Below, piece after piece: positions 23,198-31,122 of a stretch of 64,000 nt of DNA. Numbering within the stretch: position 1 is the stretch's first letter; the number at the start of each line of letters is the position of its first letter. The stretch is from DASSUW01 sp963835525 (GTDB lineage: Bacteria; Actinomycetota; Thermoleophilia; Solirubrobacterales; Solirubrobacteraceae). A program made the position numbers and the translations under genes. Below the pieces are notes generated by a model that saw only the letters and a program-made list of their open reading frames with translations, did no database searches and was not told where the DNA came from. The DNA lies in NCBI GenBank assembly GCA_963835525.1, contig CAWIFM010000008.1, positions 1,116,001 to 1,180,000 of the forward strand, written 5' to 3'.

Positions 23198-23895
23198 GCC
23201 ACAGCGCCGTCTACACGGGCACGATCCGCCACCGCCGCGTCGCGGTCCGCCGCCACGAGCTGCGCCACCGGATCGCGATGGCCTATCTCGACCTCGACGA
23301 GCTTCCGCAGCTGCTCGGCGGCCGGCTGCTCGCCCGCCGGCCGGGCGTCCTGCGCTTCCGGCGCCGCGACTACCTCGGCGACGCCGGCGTCCCGCTTGCC
23401 GACGCGGTGCGCGCCGTCGTCGCCGAGCAGGAGGGAAGCGCGCCCGACGGCCCGGTCCGGGTGCTGTGCCACCTGCGCACGTTCGGCCACTGCTTCAACC
23501 CGGTGAGCTTCTACTACTGCTACGACCGCGCGGAGCGGCTCGAGGCCGTCGTCGCGGAGGTGACGAACACGCCGTGGGGCGAGCGCCACGCCTACGTCGT
23601 GTCGGGCGCCGGCCGGGTCAAGCGCGGCGTCGAGGCGAAGGCGATGCGCGTGTCGCCGTTCATGGGCCTCGACCAGGAGTACGTGATCGCCGTCGGCGAG
23701 CCCGGGCCGACGCTGTCGGTGCACATCGAGAACCGCGTGCGCGGCCGCCGCGCGTTCGACGCGACGCTCAGCCTGCGGCGCGAGCCGTTCGCCGCCCGGC
23801 GCCTGCGCGGCGGCGCGCTGCGCGTGCTGCCGCTGATCTACGGCCACGCGGTCGCCCTGCGACTCAAGGGGGTGAGGCGCAGTGATGCGGCATGA
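23194..23895 (+). CDS. DUF1365 protein
   Basis: 233 residues from GTG 23194 overlapping the previous stop. Family blocks: SAVYTGTIRHRRVAVRRHELRH (N-terminal signature), VRVLCHLRTFGHCFNPVSFYYC (the highly conserved core), EVTNTPWGERHAYVV and VSPFMGLDQEYVI. The domain is of unknown fold and function but is nearly always between the COG2907 flavoprotein and the CFA-type methyltransferase, as here. Probably acts on the same lipid. Overlaps the methyltransferase start by 11-14 bp. Confidence 0.9.
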   Translation: MSHSAVYTGTIRHRRVAVRRHELRHRIAMAYLDLDELPQLLGGRLLARRPGVLRFRRRDYLGDAGVPLADAVRAVVAEQEGSAPDGPVRVLCHLRTFGHCFNPVSFYYCYDRAERLEAVVAEVTNTPWGERHAYVVSGAGRVKRGVEAKAMRVSPFMGLDQEYVIAVGEPGPTLSVHIENRVRGRRAFDATLSLRREPFAARRLRGGALRVLPLIYGHAVALRLKGVRRSDAA

Positions 23896-25117
23896 CGCCG
23901 CTCGCCGCATCGTGCTCGCGCTGCTGGCCCGGATGCGGGAGGGGAGCCTGACGATCGTGGAGGGCGGCCGGCGGCTCGAGCTGGGCAGCGGAGCGCCGCA
24001 TGCGACGGTCGACGTGCGCTCGCCCGCGACCTGGGCGGCACTGCTGAGCGGCAGCCGGGGCCTGGCCGAGTCCTACGCCGACGGCCTCTGGGACACGCCC
24101 GACCTGGTGGCGCTGATCCGCGTGGGGGCCCGCAACGCCGGGCAGATCGACGCCCCGCGCCAGCGGCTGACGCCGCTGCGCGAGCCGTACCAGCGCGCGC
24201 GCTCGGCGCTCGTGCGCAACACGCCGCGCCGCAGCCGCCGCGACATCTCCGCGCACTACGACCTCGGCAACGAGTTCTTCGGCCTGATGCTCGACCCGAC
24301 GATGATGTACTCGAGCGCCCGCTTCGCGCGCCCGTCGATGACGCTGGAGGAGGCATCGACCGCCAAGCTCGAGCTGGTCTGCGAGAAGCTCGAGCTCGGG
24401 CCGCGCGACCACGTCGTGGAGATCGGCACCGGCTGGGGCGGCTTCGCCGTCTACGCCGCCCGGACGCGCGGCTGCCGCGTCACCACCACGACGCTGTCGC
24501 AGGAGCAGCGCGCGCTCGCGCTCGAGCGCGTCCACGCTGCCGGCGTCGAGGATCGCGTCACGGTGCTCACCGAGGACTACCGCGAGCTGCGCGGCAGATT
24601 CGACAAGCTGGTCTCGATCGAGATGATCGAGGCCGTCGGCTGGAAGGACTTCGGGACCTTCTTCGCGCGCTGCTCGGACCTGCTCGAGCCCAACGGCGCG
24701 ATGCTGCTGCAGGCGATCACGATCGACGATCGCGCCTACGCGGTCGAACGGGCGTCACGCAGCTTCATCCGGACGCACATCTTCCCCAACGGCTGCCTGC
24801 CGTCGATCGAGGTGATCGCCCGCTGCCTGGCCCGGCGGACCGACCTCCGGATGGCGCACATGGAGGACCTCGGGACCGACTACGCGGAGACGCTGCGCCG
24901 CTGGCGGGCGAACGTCGAACGCCACGAGGACCGCCTCGGCGAGCTCGGCTACGACGAGCGCTTCCGGCGGCTGTGGCGGATGTACCTCTGCTACTGCGAG
25001 GCCGGATTCGTCGAGCGCCGCATCGGCGTCGCCCAGATGGTTCTGGCCAAGCCCCGCTGGGTTGCGACGCCACTTCCCGCGGTGTGTACACTATCTACAC
25101 ATGCTGTTGAGGATTAG
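23885..25117 (+). CDS. cfa: Cyclopropane-fatty-acid-synthase-type SAM methyltransferase
   Basis: 410 residues from ATG 23885 (a GTG one codon earlier is possible). RRDISAHYDLGNEFFGLMLDP is the classic CFA synthase block. DHVVEIGTGWGGFAVYAARTRG is the SAM-binding motif I, TTTTLSQEQRALALERV follows, and SIEMIEAVGWKDFGTFF holds the conserved Glu of the active site. It methylates (or cyclopropanates) unsaturated acyl chains in membrane phospholipids. In photo-oxidative clusters this enzyme is linked to resistance to singlet oxygen. The C-terminal tail lies over the inverted repeat that precedes the ECF sigma gene. Confidence 0.9.
   Translation: MRHDAARRIVLALLARMREGSLTIVEGGRRLELGSGAPHATVDVRSPATWAALLSGSRGLAESYADGLWDTPDLVALIRVGARNAGQIDAPRQRLTPLREPYQRARSALVRNTPRRSRRDISAHYDLGNEFFGLMLDPTMMYSSARFARPSMTLEEASTAKLELVCEKLELGPRDHVVEIGTGWGGFAVYAARTRGCRVTTTTLSQEQRALALERVHAAGVEDRVTVLTEDYRELRGRFDKLVSIEMIEAVGWKDFGTFFARCSDLLEPNGAMLLQAITIDDRAYAVERASRSFIRTHIFPNGCLPSIEVIARCLARRTDLRMAHMEDLGTDYAETLRRWRANVERHEDRLGELGYDERFRRLWRMYLCYCEAGFVERRIGVAQMVLAKPRWVATPLPAVCTLSTHAVED
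25083..25101. promoter_or_regulatory. Inverted repeat TGTGTA-N7-TACACA upstream of the ECF sigma gene
   Basis: TGTGTA at 25083-25088 and TACACA at 25096-25101 form a perfect 6-bp inverted repeat, 26 bp before the sigma-factor GTG and inside the end of the methyltransferase gene. The same TGTGTA word occurs in the hairpin upstream of the photolyase operon (28315-28320). MerR regulators bind such spaced palindromes, so this is a candidate site for the MerR-DICT protein encoded downstream. Confidence 0.5.
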
Positions 25118-25126
25118 TGAATCATC

Positions 25127-25642
25127 GTGTTGAAAGCCGTGGCCGGCTTCGACGAGCTGTACGCGGACCTGCGGCCGACCGCACTGCGCATCGCCCGCTC
25201 GGTGCTGGCCGATGAGCAGGCGGCCGAGGACGTCGTGCAGGAGGTCTTCCTGCACCTCTGGCAGCAGCCGTCGGCATACGATCCGAGCCGCGGCTCGCTG
25301 CGCACGTACATCGGGATGCTGACCCGCAGCCGCGCCGTCGACCACTGGCGGTCGCGGTCGGCGCGCCAGACCGCCGTGCAGCGGGCCGCGCGCGAGCTGG
25401 ACTCGCATCCCCGGTTCGGTGAGAGCAGCGCCGCGCCGGTGATCCGGCGCGACCGCCGGCGCCGCCTGCTCGAGGCGCTGCACGCGATCCCGCTCGAGCA
25501 GCGTAACGCCCTGCTGCTCCGGTACGCCGGCCTGTCGGCGACCGAGATCGCCCTCCACGTGCAGATGCCCGAGGGGACCGCGAAGAGCCGGATCCGCCTC
25601 GGCCTCGAGAAGATGCGCACGCTCATGGCCGACGCGGCGTGA
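25127..25642 (+). CDS. ECF-family RNA polymerase sigma factor of the photolyase cluster
   Basis: 171 residues from GTG 25127 with GAGGA upstream. Region 2 is LYADLRPTALRIARSVLADE, EDVVQEVFLHLWQQP and LRTYIGMLTRSRAVDHWRS. Region 4 is LEALHAIPLEQRNALLLRYA, TEIALHVQMPEGTAKSRIRL. Its stop overlaps the start of the MerR-DICT gene by four bases (GTGA). No anti-sigma factor with a cupin or zinc motif (ChrR-like) is adjacent, so control may run through the MerR protein. Likely recognises promoters of the flanking lipid and DNA-repair genes. Confidence 0.9.
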   Translation: MLKAVAGFDELYADLRPTALRIARSVLADEQAAEDVVQEVFLHLWQQPSAYDPSRGSLRTYIGMLTRSRAVDHWRSRSARQTAVQRAARELDSHPRFGESSAAPVIRRDRRRRLLEALHAIPLEQRNALLLRYAGLSATEIALHVQMPEGTAKSRIRLGLEKMRTLMADAA

Positions 25643-26475
25643 GCGAGGCGCTGACCATCCGCGACGTCGCGCGCCGCACGGGCGTGCCGGCCGGCACGCT
25701 CCGGATGTGGGAGACGCGCTACGGCTTCCCGGCCCCGCAGCGGCTGCCGAGCGGGCACCGGCGCTACACCGACGAGGACTGCGAGGCCGTCGCGCGCGTG
25801 CTCGCCGAGCGCGAGCGCGGCCTGTCGCTGCCCGCGGCGATCGAGCAGGTGCGCGCCGCGCCCGCCGCCGCTGAGCAGTCGCTGTTCGCGACGCTGCGCC
25901 GGGCGCGGCCGGAGCTCGTCCCGCACGTGCTGCCGAAGCGCTCGCTGATCGCACTCTCGCACGCGATCGAGGACGAGCTGTGCGCGCGAGCCGGCACACC
26001 GGTGCTGTTCGCAGCGTTCCAGCGCGTGCGCTTCTACCGCACCGCCGTGCGGCGATGGGGCGAGCTCGCCCGCACCGCCGAGCTGGCCGTCGCCTTCGCG
26101 GACTTCAAGCAGGCGCGCATTCGTGAGCACGCGGTCTGCGAGCTGCCGCTGGCCCGCGACGCGCCGCTGCGGCGCGAGTGGGCGATCGTCTGCGAGAGCG
26201 ACGAGCTGAGCGTGGCGATGACCGCGTGGGAGCTGACCGCCGAGCGCCCGCTCGCCGACGCGGCGCGGCGCTTTGAGGCGATCTGGACGGTCGAGCCCGA
26301 CGCGGTGCGCCACGTCGCCCGCGCGGCCGCCTCGCTCATGCCCGAGGCGCTGCGCGAGCGCGCGCGGCGGCTGGAGGACCGGCCCCCGCCGCCGCCCGAC
26401 CTCCCGGACGCGATGATGCTCATGAGCCGCTGCCTCGCCTACGTCGGCGGCGCTCATCCTCCCGCCGCCCGGTAG
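25639..26475 (+). CDS. MerR-family regulator with DICT sensory domain
   Basis: 278 residues. The N-terminal MerR winged helix: LTIRDVARRTGVPAGTLRMW, ETRYGFPAPQRLPSGHRRYT. From about residue 95, SLIALSHAIEDELCARAGTP, VLFAAFQRVRFYRTAVRRW, ELAVAFADF and LRREWAIVCESDELSVAMTA match the DICT domain. DICT domains accompany light-responsive and cyclic-di-GMP proteins, but their ligand is unknown. In related photolyase/CFA clusters the MerR protein carries a B12-binding photosensor (LitR/CarH); here that part is replaced by DICT. Coupled to the ECF sigma gene; convergent with the photolyase, overlapping by 22 bp. Confidence 0.87.
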   Translation: MSEALTIRDVARRTGVPAGTLRMWETRYGFPAPQRLPSGHRRYTDEDCEAVARVLAERERGLSLPAAIEQVRAAPAAAEQSLFATLRRARPELVPHVLPKRSLIALSHAIEDELCARAGTPVLFAAFQRVRFYRTAVRRWGELARTAELAVAFADFKQARIREHAVCELPLARDAPLRREWAIVCESDELSVAMTAWELTAERPLADAARRFEAIWTVEPDAVRHVARAAASLMPEALRERARRLEDRPPPPPDLPDAMMLMSRCLAYVGGAHPPAAR

Positions 26476-27836
26476 CGCTCGAGCGCCTCGCGGCGGGCCT
26501 GCAGGTGGTCGACGACCGGAGCGGGGTAGTCGCGGCCGATCACGCAGCCGCACTCGCGCTGGACCTCCTCCGGCATGCCCCACGGCTCGCTGAGATGGTC
26601 GTCGGGCACGGCGGCCAGCTCGGGCACGTAGCGCCGCACGTAGGCGCCCTCGGGGTCGAGGCGCTCCTGATGGCGCGCCGGGTTGTAGAGGCGCCGGTAG
26701 ACGGGCTGCGGGTCGGTGCCCACGGATGCGATCCACTGCCAGTTGCCGTTGTTGTTGGCCTCGTCGCCGTCGACCAGCCAGCGCATGAACCAGCGCTCGC
26801 CCCAGCGCCAGTCGATGCCGAGGTCCTTGGTCAGGAACGAGCCGACCACGAGCCGCACACGGTTGTGCATCCAGCCCTCGCGCCGCAGCTGCCGCATGCC
26901 GGCGTCGACGAGCGGATATCCGGTGACGCCGTCGCACCAGGCAGCGAACAGCTCGCGGTCGCCGCTCCAGCGCAGCTGCCTGTAGCGCGGCTGGAACTCG
27001 CGGTGCGCGTTGTCGGGGTTGTGCAGCAGGACGTGGTGGTGGAAGTCGCGCCAGCAGAGCTGGCGCTGGAACGCCTCGGCGCCCGCCCCGCGCGGGAGCC
27101 GCTGCTCGAGCTCGCGCGGCGACAGGCACCCGAAGTGCAGGTAGGGCGACAGGCGCGAGGTCCCGTCGACGCCGGGGGCGTCGTTGCGGTCTGCGTAGCG
27201 CGACACCGGCCCGTCGAGGAACCGGCGGACGCGCCGGCGGGCCTCCTCCTCCCCGCCCGGCGGCGGATCGTCGACGCGGTCCGCGAGCCCGAGCGCCGCC
27301 AGCGACGGCAGCCGCCCCTTGCGCAGGCCCGACGGCAGCGGCGGCAGCGAGCGCGGCGCGCCGAGCGGCGCCCGCCGTGGCGCGTTGAGCCACGCCCGGT
27401 GGAACGGAGTGAAGACGCGGAACGGCGTGCCCGAGGCGGTGCTGAGCTCGGCGAGGTCGTCGACCGCGTGCAGGCCGGGGTGCTCGCACAGCTTCACCGG
27501 CTCGATCGCGCGTGCCCGTGTCCTCGCGAACGGCCCGCTGTCCGCGCTGCAGTGGATCTCGCTCGCCCCCGTCTCGCGGGCGAGCCGCGGGAGCTCGCGC
27601 TCGGGCCGGCCATGGACGACGACCAACCCGCTGCCGCGCTCGCGCAGCGCCCCGTCGAGCTCGCGCAGGCACTCGAGCAGGAACTGCGTGCGCGGGCCGG
27701 AGGCGTGGCGACCGCCGAGGAGGCGGTCGTCGAAGCAGAACACCGGAATCACGCGATCGTGGCCGTCGAGCGCCGCGCGCAGCGCGGGCTGATCGCGGAC
27801 CCGCAGATCGCGCGTGAACCAGAAGAGCGCGGTCAT
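26454..27836 (-). CDS. phr: Deoxyribodipyrimidine photolyase (class I CPD type)
   Basis: 460 residues. The N-terminal alpha/beta domain starts ALFWFTRDLRVRDQPALRAAL. The FAD-binding helical domain shows SRLSPYLHFGCLSPREL, LCWRDFHHHVLL, GYPLVDAGMRQLRREGWMHN, RLVVGSFLTKDLGIDWRWGE, and the conserved Asn/Trp block DEANNNGNWQWIASVG. These support a light-driven cyclobutane dimer repair enzyme rather than a signalling cryptochrome. It overlaps the SRPBCC gene upstream by four bases and shares its promoter. Placement beside the ECF sigma and MerR-DICT genes suggests light- or stress-induced expression. Confidence 0.93.
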   Translation of the reverse strand: MTALFWFTRDLRVRDQPALRAALDGHDRVIPVFCFDDRLLGGRHASGPRTQFLLECLRELDGALRERGSGLVVVHGRPERELPRLARETGASEIHCSADSGPFARTRARAIEPVKLCEHPGLHAVDDLAELSTASGTPFRVFTPFHRAWLNAPRRAPLGAPRSLPPLPSGLRKGRLPSLAALGLADRVDDPPPGGEEEARRRVRRFLDGPVSRYADRNDAPGVDGTSRLSPYLHFGCLSPRELEQRLPRGAGAEAFQRQLCWRDFHHHVLLHNPDNAHREFQPRYRQLRWSGDRELFAAWCDGVTGYPLVDAGMRQLRREGWMHNRVRLVVGSFLTKDLGIDWRWGERWFMRWLVDGDEANNNGNWQWIASVGTDPQPVYRRLYNPARHQERLDPEGAYVRRYVPELAAVPDDHLSEPWGMPEEVQRECGCVIGRDYPAPVVDHLQARREALERYRAAGG

Positions 27837-28255
27837 CCGAGCAGGCCCGCCACGGCGTCACGGCGGAAGTCGAAGATCCGGTCGAGGTCGCGGCGGACGA
27901 TCGCGACGTGGGCGAGCTCGCCGAGCACGCCGAGCGGCAGCGCGTAGTCGACCCGGTCGCGGACGAGCGTGGCGTCGCCGCGGTCGACGAACTCGTGCCG
28001 GTGGTGCCACAGTCGGTACGGGCCGCGCAGCTGGCGGTCGACGAACGAGCGGCCGGGCACCCACTCCTCGATCCGCGTCACCCACCGCAGCGGCAGCGCA
28101 TGCAGGCGCAGGTCGTACTCGATCAGCGCGCCGGGCAGCATCTCGATCGGGTCCGGCGTGCGCACGCTGAACCGCAGCCACGGCGGTGTGATCCGCTCGA
28201 GGTTGCGCGCTTGCGCGAAGAAGGCGAACACCTCGCCGACCGGCCGGGGCACCAC
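27833..28255 (-). CDS. SRPBCC-family protein upstream of photolyase
   Basis: 140 residues from a GTG at 28253-28255. VPRPVGEVFAFFAQARNLERI, TPPWLRFSVRTPDPIEM and LRWVTRIEEWVPGRSFVDRQ with DYALPLGVLGELAH are typical of the cyclase/dehydrase-like SRPBCC proteins that occur beside photolyase genes. The frame stays open upstream (HHRLEREQVVPRP), which matches the usual family N-terminus, but no ATG, GTG or TTG lies in it before the hairpin region; the start is therefore uncertain. The stop overlaps the photolyase ATG. Confidence 0.78.
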   Translation of the reverse strand: MVPRPVGEVFAFFAQARNLERITPPWLRFSVRTPDPIEMLPGALIEYDLRLHALPLRWVTRIEEWVPGRSFVDRQLRGPYRLWHHRHEFVDRGDATLVRDRVDYALPLGVLGELAHVAIVRRDLDRIFDFRRDAVAGLLG

Positions 28256-28307
28256 CTGCTCGCGCTCGAGCCGGTGGTGCCATCGACCTGTTGTTGAATT
28301 TTTCTGC

Positions 28308-28329
28308 TTCAGACTGTGTAAGTCTAGAA
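28308..28329. promoter_or_regulatory. Short inverted repeat upstream of the SRPBCC-photolyase operon
   Basis: TTCAGACT (28308-28315), loop GTGTA, AGTCTAGAA (28321-28329) with one bulged A. It overlaps the stop of the HtaA-like gene and lies 53 bp upstream of the SRPBCC start. It contains TGTGTA, shared with the inverted repeat at 25083. It sits in an unusually A/T-rich 40-bp patch, as expected of a promoter. Terminator or operator; I cannot tell which. Confidence 0.45.
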
Positions 28330-28884
28330 CAGGCGGTAGCGAACCGTCGCGTCGCCCAGCTTCAGGCCGGGCGGCACCGTCCCGGCCGGCAGCCCGAAGG
28401 CGCCGTCGAGCGCCCCGGCGGCCACCGCGGTCAGCGACCCGGCGACGGGGCCGAGCCGGAGCGAGCCCCAGCCCCAGCCCAGACGCGCGCGGGAGAAGTC
28501 GAGCGAGAGGATCGGCACGCGGGCACCGCCCACAAGGGCGGTGAGCTGGCCGCGCAGCGGGTCGATGATGAAGTCGCGGAGCTCGACCGTCGTCCCCCCG
28601 GCGGTGAGCGAGATCCCGCCGCTGTGGCGGATCACGCCGCTCCGGAGGGTGCCCTTGAACGAGTTGGTGATCGGGAACGCGAGCGTGTCGGCGGCGAGCG
28701 CACGTGCCGGGGCGATCGGGGCCGGGGCGACCCCGAGGCCCGTCAGGGCGCTGATCGCAGCGGGATCGAGCTTCAGCGTCGTCTCGCCGTAGCGCGAATG
28801 GTGGCCGCCGCTGGCGGCGGCTGGGGCGGTCGCGATCGCCAGCAGCGCGAGCGCCGATAGGAACGCGATTCGAAGACGGGACAC
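28324..28884 (-). CDS. Secreted HtaA-like repeat protein (single unit)
   Basis: 186 residues from GTG 28882-28884, with AGGAG eight bases upstream. Signal peptide: IAFLSALALLAIATAPAAASG. The mature part has the unit found twice in the protein at 31123: TLKLDPAAISALTGLGVAPA, GVIRHSGGISLTAGGTTVEL, GARVPILSLDFSRA, and ALDGAFGLPAG...GLKLGDATVRYRL. I call it HtaA-like because many actinobacterial proteins of this pattern are annotated so, but the heme-binding Tyr/His of Corynebacterium HtaA cannot be placed. Divergent from an ECF sigma/anti-sigma pair. Confidence 0.65.
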   Translation of the reverse strand: MSRLRIAFLSALALLAIATAPAAASGGHHSRYGETTLKLDPAAISALTGLGVAPAPIAPARALAADTLAFPITNSFKGTLRSGVIRHSGGISLTAGGTTVELRDFIIDPLRGQLTALVGGARVPILSLDFSRARLGWGWGSLRLGPVAGSLTAVAAGALDGAFGLPAGTVPPGLKLGDATVRYRLF

Positions 28885-28997
28885 GATGGACTCCTCGGGT
28901 CGGACGGCTTGTCGTCTTGACCTACGTGGCGCGCAGCCGCGCCGGTTGACGGATTTCGCACAACCGCGGGGCCACCCTGCCGCGTAGTACTCCTGTG

Positions 28998-29609
28998 ATG
29001 GCCGTAGCCGACGCACCGGTGCCGTACGCCAGAATGCTCGCCGTGCCCGGTCGACGCAGATCCCCGCGCGACGACGAGCGGCTCGCCGCGCGCCTGCGGC
29101 GCGGCGACCGCGATGCGCTCCGCGACGTCTACGACCGCTTCGGCTCGATGACGTTCGGCCTGCTGATGCAGATCCTGCGCGACCGCGCGTCGGCCGAGGA
29201 CGTTCAGCAGCAGGTGTTCCTCGAGGTCTGGCAGCGCCGGCGCTCGTACGATCCCCGGCGTGCCGCTCTCGTCACGTGGATCCTCACGATCGCGCGCAGC
29301 CGCGCCATCGACGAGCTTCGGCGCCGGATCCCCGAGCCGCGCGACCCGACCGGCACGATCGCCGTGCTCGAGTCCGAGCAGACGCAGGACGGCAGCCAGT
29401 TCGACGAGCTGGTCGAGCAGTGGCATCTCGGGCACTTCGTGGCGCGCCTTCCCGAGGGAGAGGCCGACCTCCTGCGTCGCCGCTTCTACCTCGGGCAGTC
29501 GCAGTCGGAGATCGCCGAGGCGCTCGGCATCCCGCTGGGAACGGTGAAGTCGAGGATGCGCAGCGGGCTCGACGGACTGCGGCGGATGCTCGACGCGGAG
29601 GGACGATGA
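28998..29609 (+). CDS. ECF-family RNA polymerase sigma factor (SigK-like)
   Basis: 203 residues from ATG 28998. Region 2: DALRDVYDRFGSMTFGLLMQ, EDVQQQVFLEVWQRRRSYDP, LVTWILTIARSRAIDELRRR. Region 4: LPEGEADLLRRRFYLGQSQ, SEIAEALGIPLGTVKSRMRS. The stop overlaps the anti-sigma factor start (ATGA). The arrangement and the RskA-type partner place it in the SigK-like ECF group. The divergent HtaA-like gene and the downstream MpaB-type oxygenase are likely targets. Confidence 0.9.
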   Translation: MAVADAPVPYARMLAVPGRRRSPRDDERLAARLRRGDRDALRDVYDRFGSMTFGLLMQILRDRASAEDVQQQVFLEVWQRRRSYDPRRAALVTWILTIARSRAIDELRRRIPEPRDPTGTIAVLESEQTQDGSQFDELVEQWHLGHFVARLPEGEADLLRRRFYLGQSQSEIAEALGIPLGTVKSRMRSGLDGLRRMLDAEGR

Positions 29610-30271
29610 AGCGCGGGCACGATGCCGCCGCCTACGTGCTCGGCGAGCTCGACGCGACCGCCGCGGCCGAGTTCGAGCGCGCCATGAGCGCCGACTCGCG
29701 GCTGCGCGACGAGGTCGAGCGGCTGCGTCCGCTCGCACTCGGGCTCGAGCGCCTGCCCGCCGAGGCGTGGGACCCGCCGACGCCACCGCCACTGGCGCTT
29801 CCGGCCGACGAGCCGCGACCGTCTCGCGTGCGCTTCAGGCTCGCCGTGGCCGTCGCGGCGGTCGGCCTGGTCGTGCTCGGCGCCTCGGTCGGCGCGCTGC
29901 TCGACGACGACGGCTCGGTCAGCGATCCCCGCGGGCCCGAGGCCCGGATCGCGCTCGAGCCGCTCGGCGTCGCCGCGGGCGCGCTGGGCACCGTCGAGGT
30001 CCCGCGCGAGGGCGGCACGCCGGTGACCGTCAGGGTGAGCGGGCTCGAGCCCGAAGCGTCCGGCTTCTACGAGCTCTGGCTGCTCGGCGCCGACGGCGAG
30101 CTGGTGGCGCTCGGATCGTTCCGGGTCGCGCCCGACGGCACGGCTCGGGTGTCGCTGCCGCTGCCCGTCGACCCGGCGCGCTTCGAGTATTTCGACCTCT
30201 CGCTCGAGCCGGCTGACGGCGACCCCGGGCACTCGGGCGACTCGGTCCTGCGCGGCCCGACGACCTCGTGA
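29606..30271 (+). CDS. RskA-type anti-sigma factor
   Basis: 221 residues. The N-terminal cytoplasmic part, HDAAAYVLGELDATAAAEFE and DEVERLRPLALGLERLP, is the sigma-binding helix region. One transmembrane segment (FRLAVAVAAVGLVVLGASVGALL, about residues 77-99) is followed by an extracytoplasmic RskA domain: LGTVEVPREGGTPVTVRVSG, FYELWLLGADGELVALGSF. There is no HxxxCxxC zinc motif. It should hold the sigma factor at the membrane until proteolysed by a signal. Coupled to the sigma gene by ATGA overlap. Confidence 0.87.
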   Translation: MKRGHDAAAYVLGELDATAAAEFERAMSADSRLRDEVERLRPLALGLERLPAEAWDPPTPPPLALPADEPRPSRVRFRLAVAVAAVGLVVLGASVGALLDDDGSVSDPRGPEARIALEPLGVAAGALGTVEVPREGGTPVTVRVSGLEPEASGFYELWLLGADGELVALGSFRVAPDGTARVSLPLPVDPARFEYFDLSLEPADGDPGHSGDSVLRGPTTS

Positions 30272-30304
30272 GCCGACCGCGGGCGCGCGCCCGTACACAA
30301 GGTG

Positions 30305-31102
30305 ATGGGGTACTTCTCGAGCTCCTCGCCGCTGCGGCAGGTCGTCGGCCACCGCGCCACCGCGCTGTCGGGCCCGCGGGCGCTCCTGCTGATGGCGGCC
30401 CATCCGGTCGCGTTCGAGGGCTTCTTCGCCCACACCGGGGCACTCGACGACCCCTACGCGCGGCTCGAGCGGACGGCGCGGGTGATGAACGTGATCGCCT
30501 TCGGCACCGTCGCGGAGGCTGACCAGAGGACGCGTGTCGTCCGAGCGATGCACCGGCGGGTGCGCGGCGAGCTGCCGGAGGCGGCCGGCCGCTTCCCGGC
30601 GGGCACGCCGTACCGGGCCGACGACCCGGCGCTGCTGCTGTGGATCCTCGCTGCGCTCGCCGACTCCGCCCGGCTGGTGTACGGCAAGTACGTCCGCCCG
30701 CTCGACGCCGCCGCGCGCGACGCGCTGTGGGAGGACTACCGGCTGGTCGGCTCGCTGTTCGGCCTCGAGGACGATCAGATGCCGGAGACCGCGGATGCCT
30801 TCGATGCCTACATGGCCGAGATGCTCTCGGGCGGGGACCTGTTCGTCACCGACCGGGCGCGCGAGCTGGCGATCGACATCGTGTTGCGCCCGCCGGTCTC
30901 GTGGCGAACGAGGCCGCTGCTCGAGCTCGTCAACCAGGTGACGGTCGGGCTGCTTCCGCCGCGGGTCCGGCGCATGTACGGCTTCTCCTGGGACCCCGTC
31001 CGTGCGCTCGCGCTCCACGGCGGGGCCGAGTACGTCAGGCGCGTGCTCGTGCCGGTGCTGCCGGAACGGCTCGCACGGATCGAGGTGGCGCGGGCGGCCT
31101 GA
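30305..31102 (+). CDS. MpaB-family oxygenase (DUF2236)
   Basis: 265 residues from ATG 30305 with AAGG just upstream; a GTG one codon earlier is possible. Family blocks: GPRALLLMAAHPVAFEGFFA, VMNVIAFGTVAEADQRTRVV, MHRRVRGELPE, LLWILAALADSARLVYGKY and YGFSWDPVRALALHGGAEYV. Conserved His residues (AAHP, AMHRR, ALHGG) are consistent with a heme-b-dependent enzyme such as the latex oxygenase Lcp or fungal MpaB. The substrate here is unknown, likely hydrophobic. It follows the sigma/anti-sigma genes by 33 bp. Confidence 0.85.
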   Translation: MGYFSSSSPLRQVVGHRATALSGPRALLLMAAHPVAFEGFFAHTGALDDPYARLERTARVMNVIAFGTVAEADQRTRVVRAMHRRVRGELPEAAGRFPAGTPYRADDPALLLWILAALADSARLVYGKYVRPLDAAARDALWEDYRLVGSLFGLEDDQMPETADAFDAYMAEMLSGGDLFVTDRARELAIDIVLRPPVSWRTRPLLELVNQVTVGLLPPRVRRMYGFSWDPVRALALHGGAEYVRRVLVPVLPERLARIEVARAA

Positions 31103-31122
31103 GGGCCGCCCGCGCCACGAGC

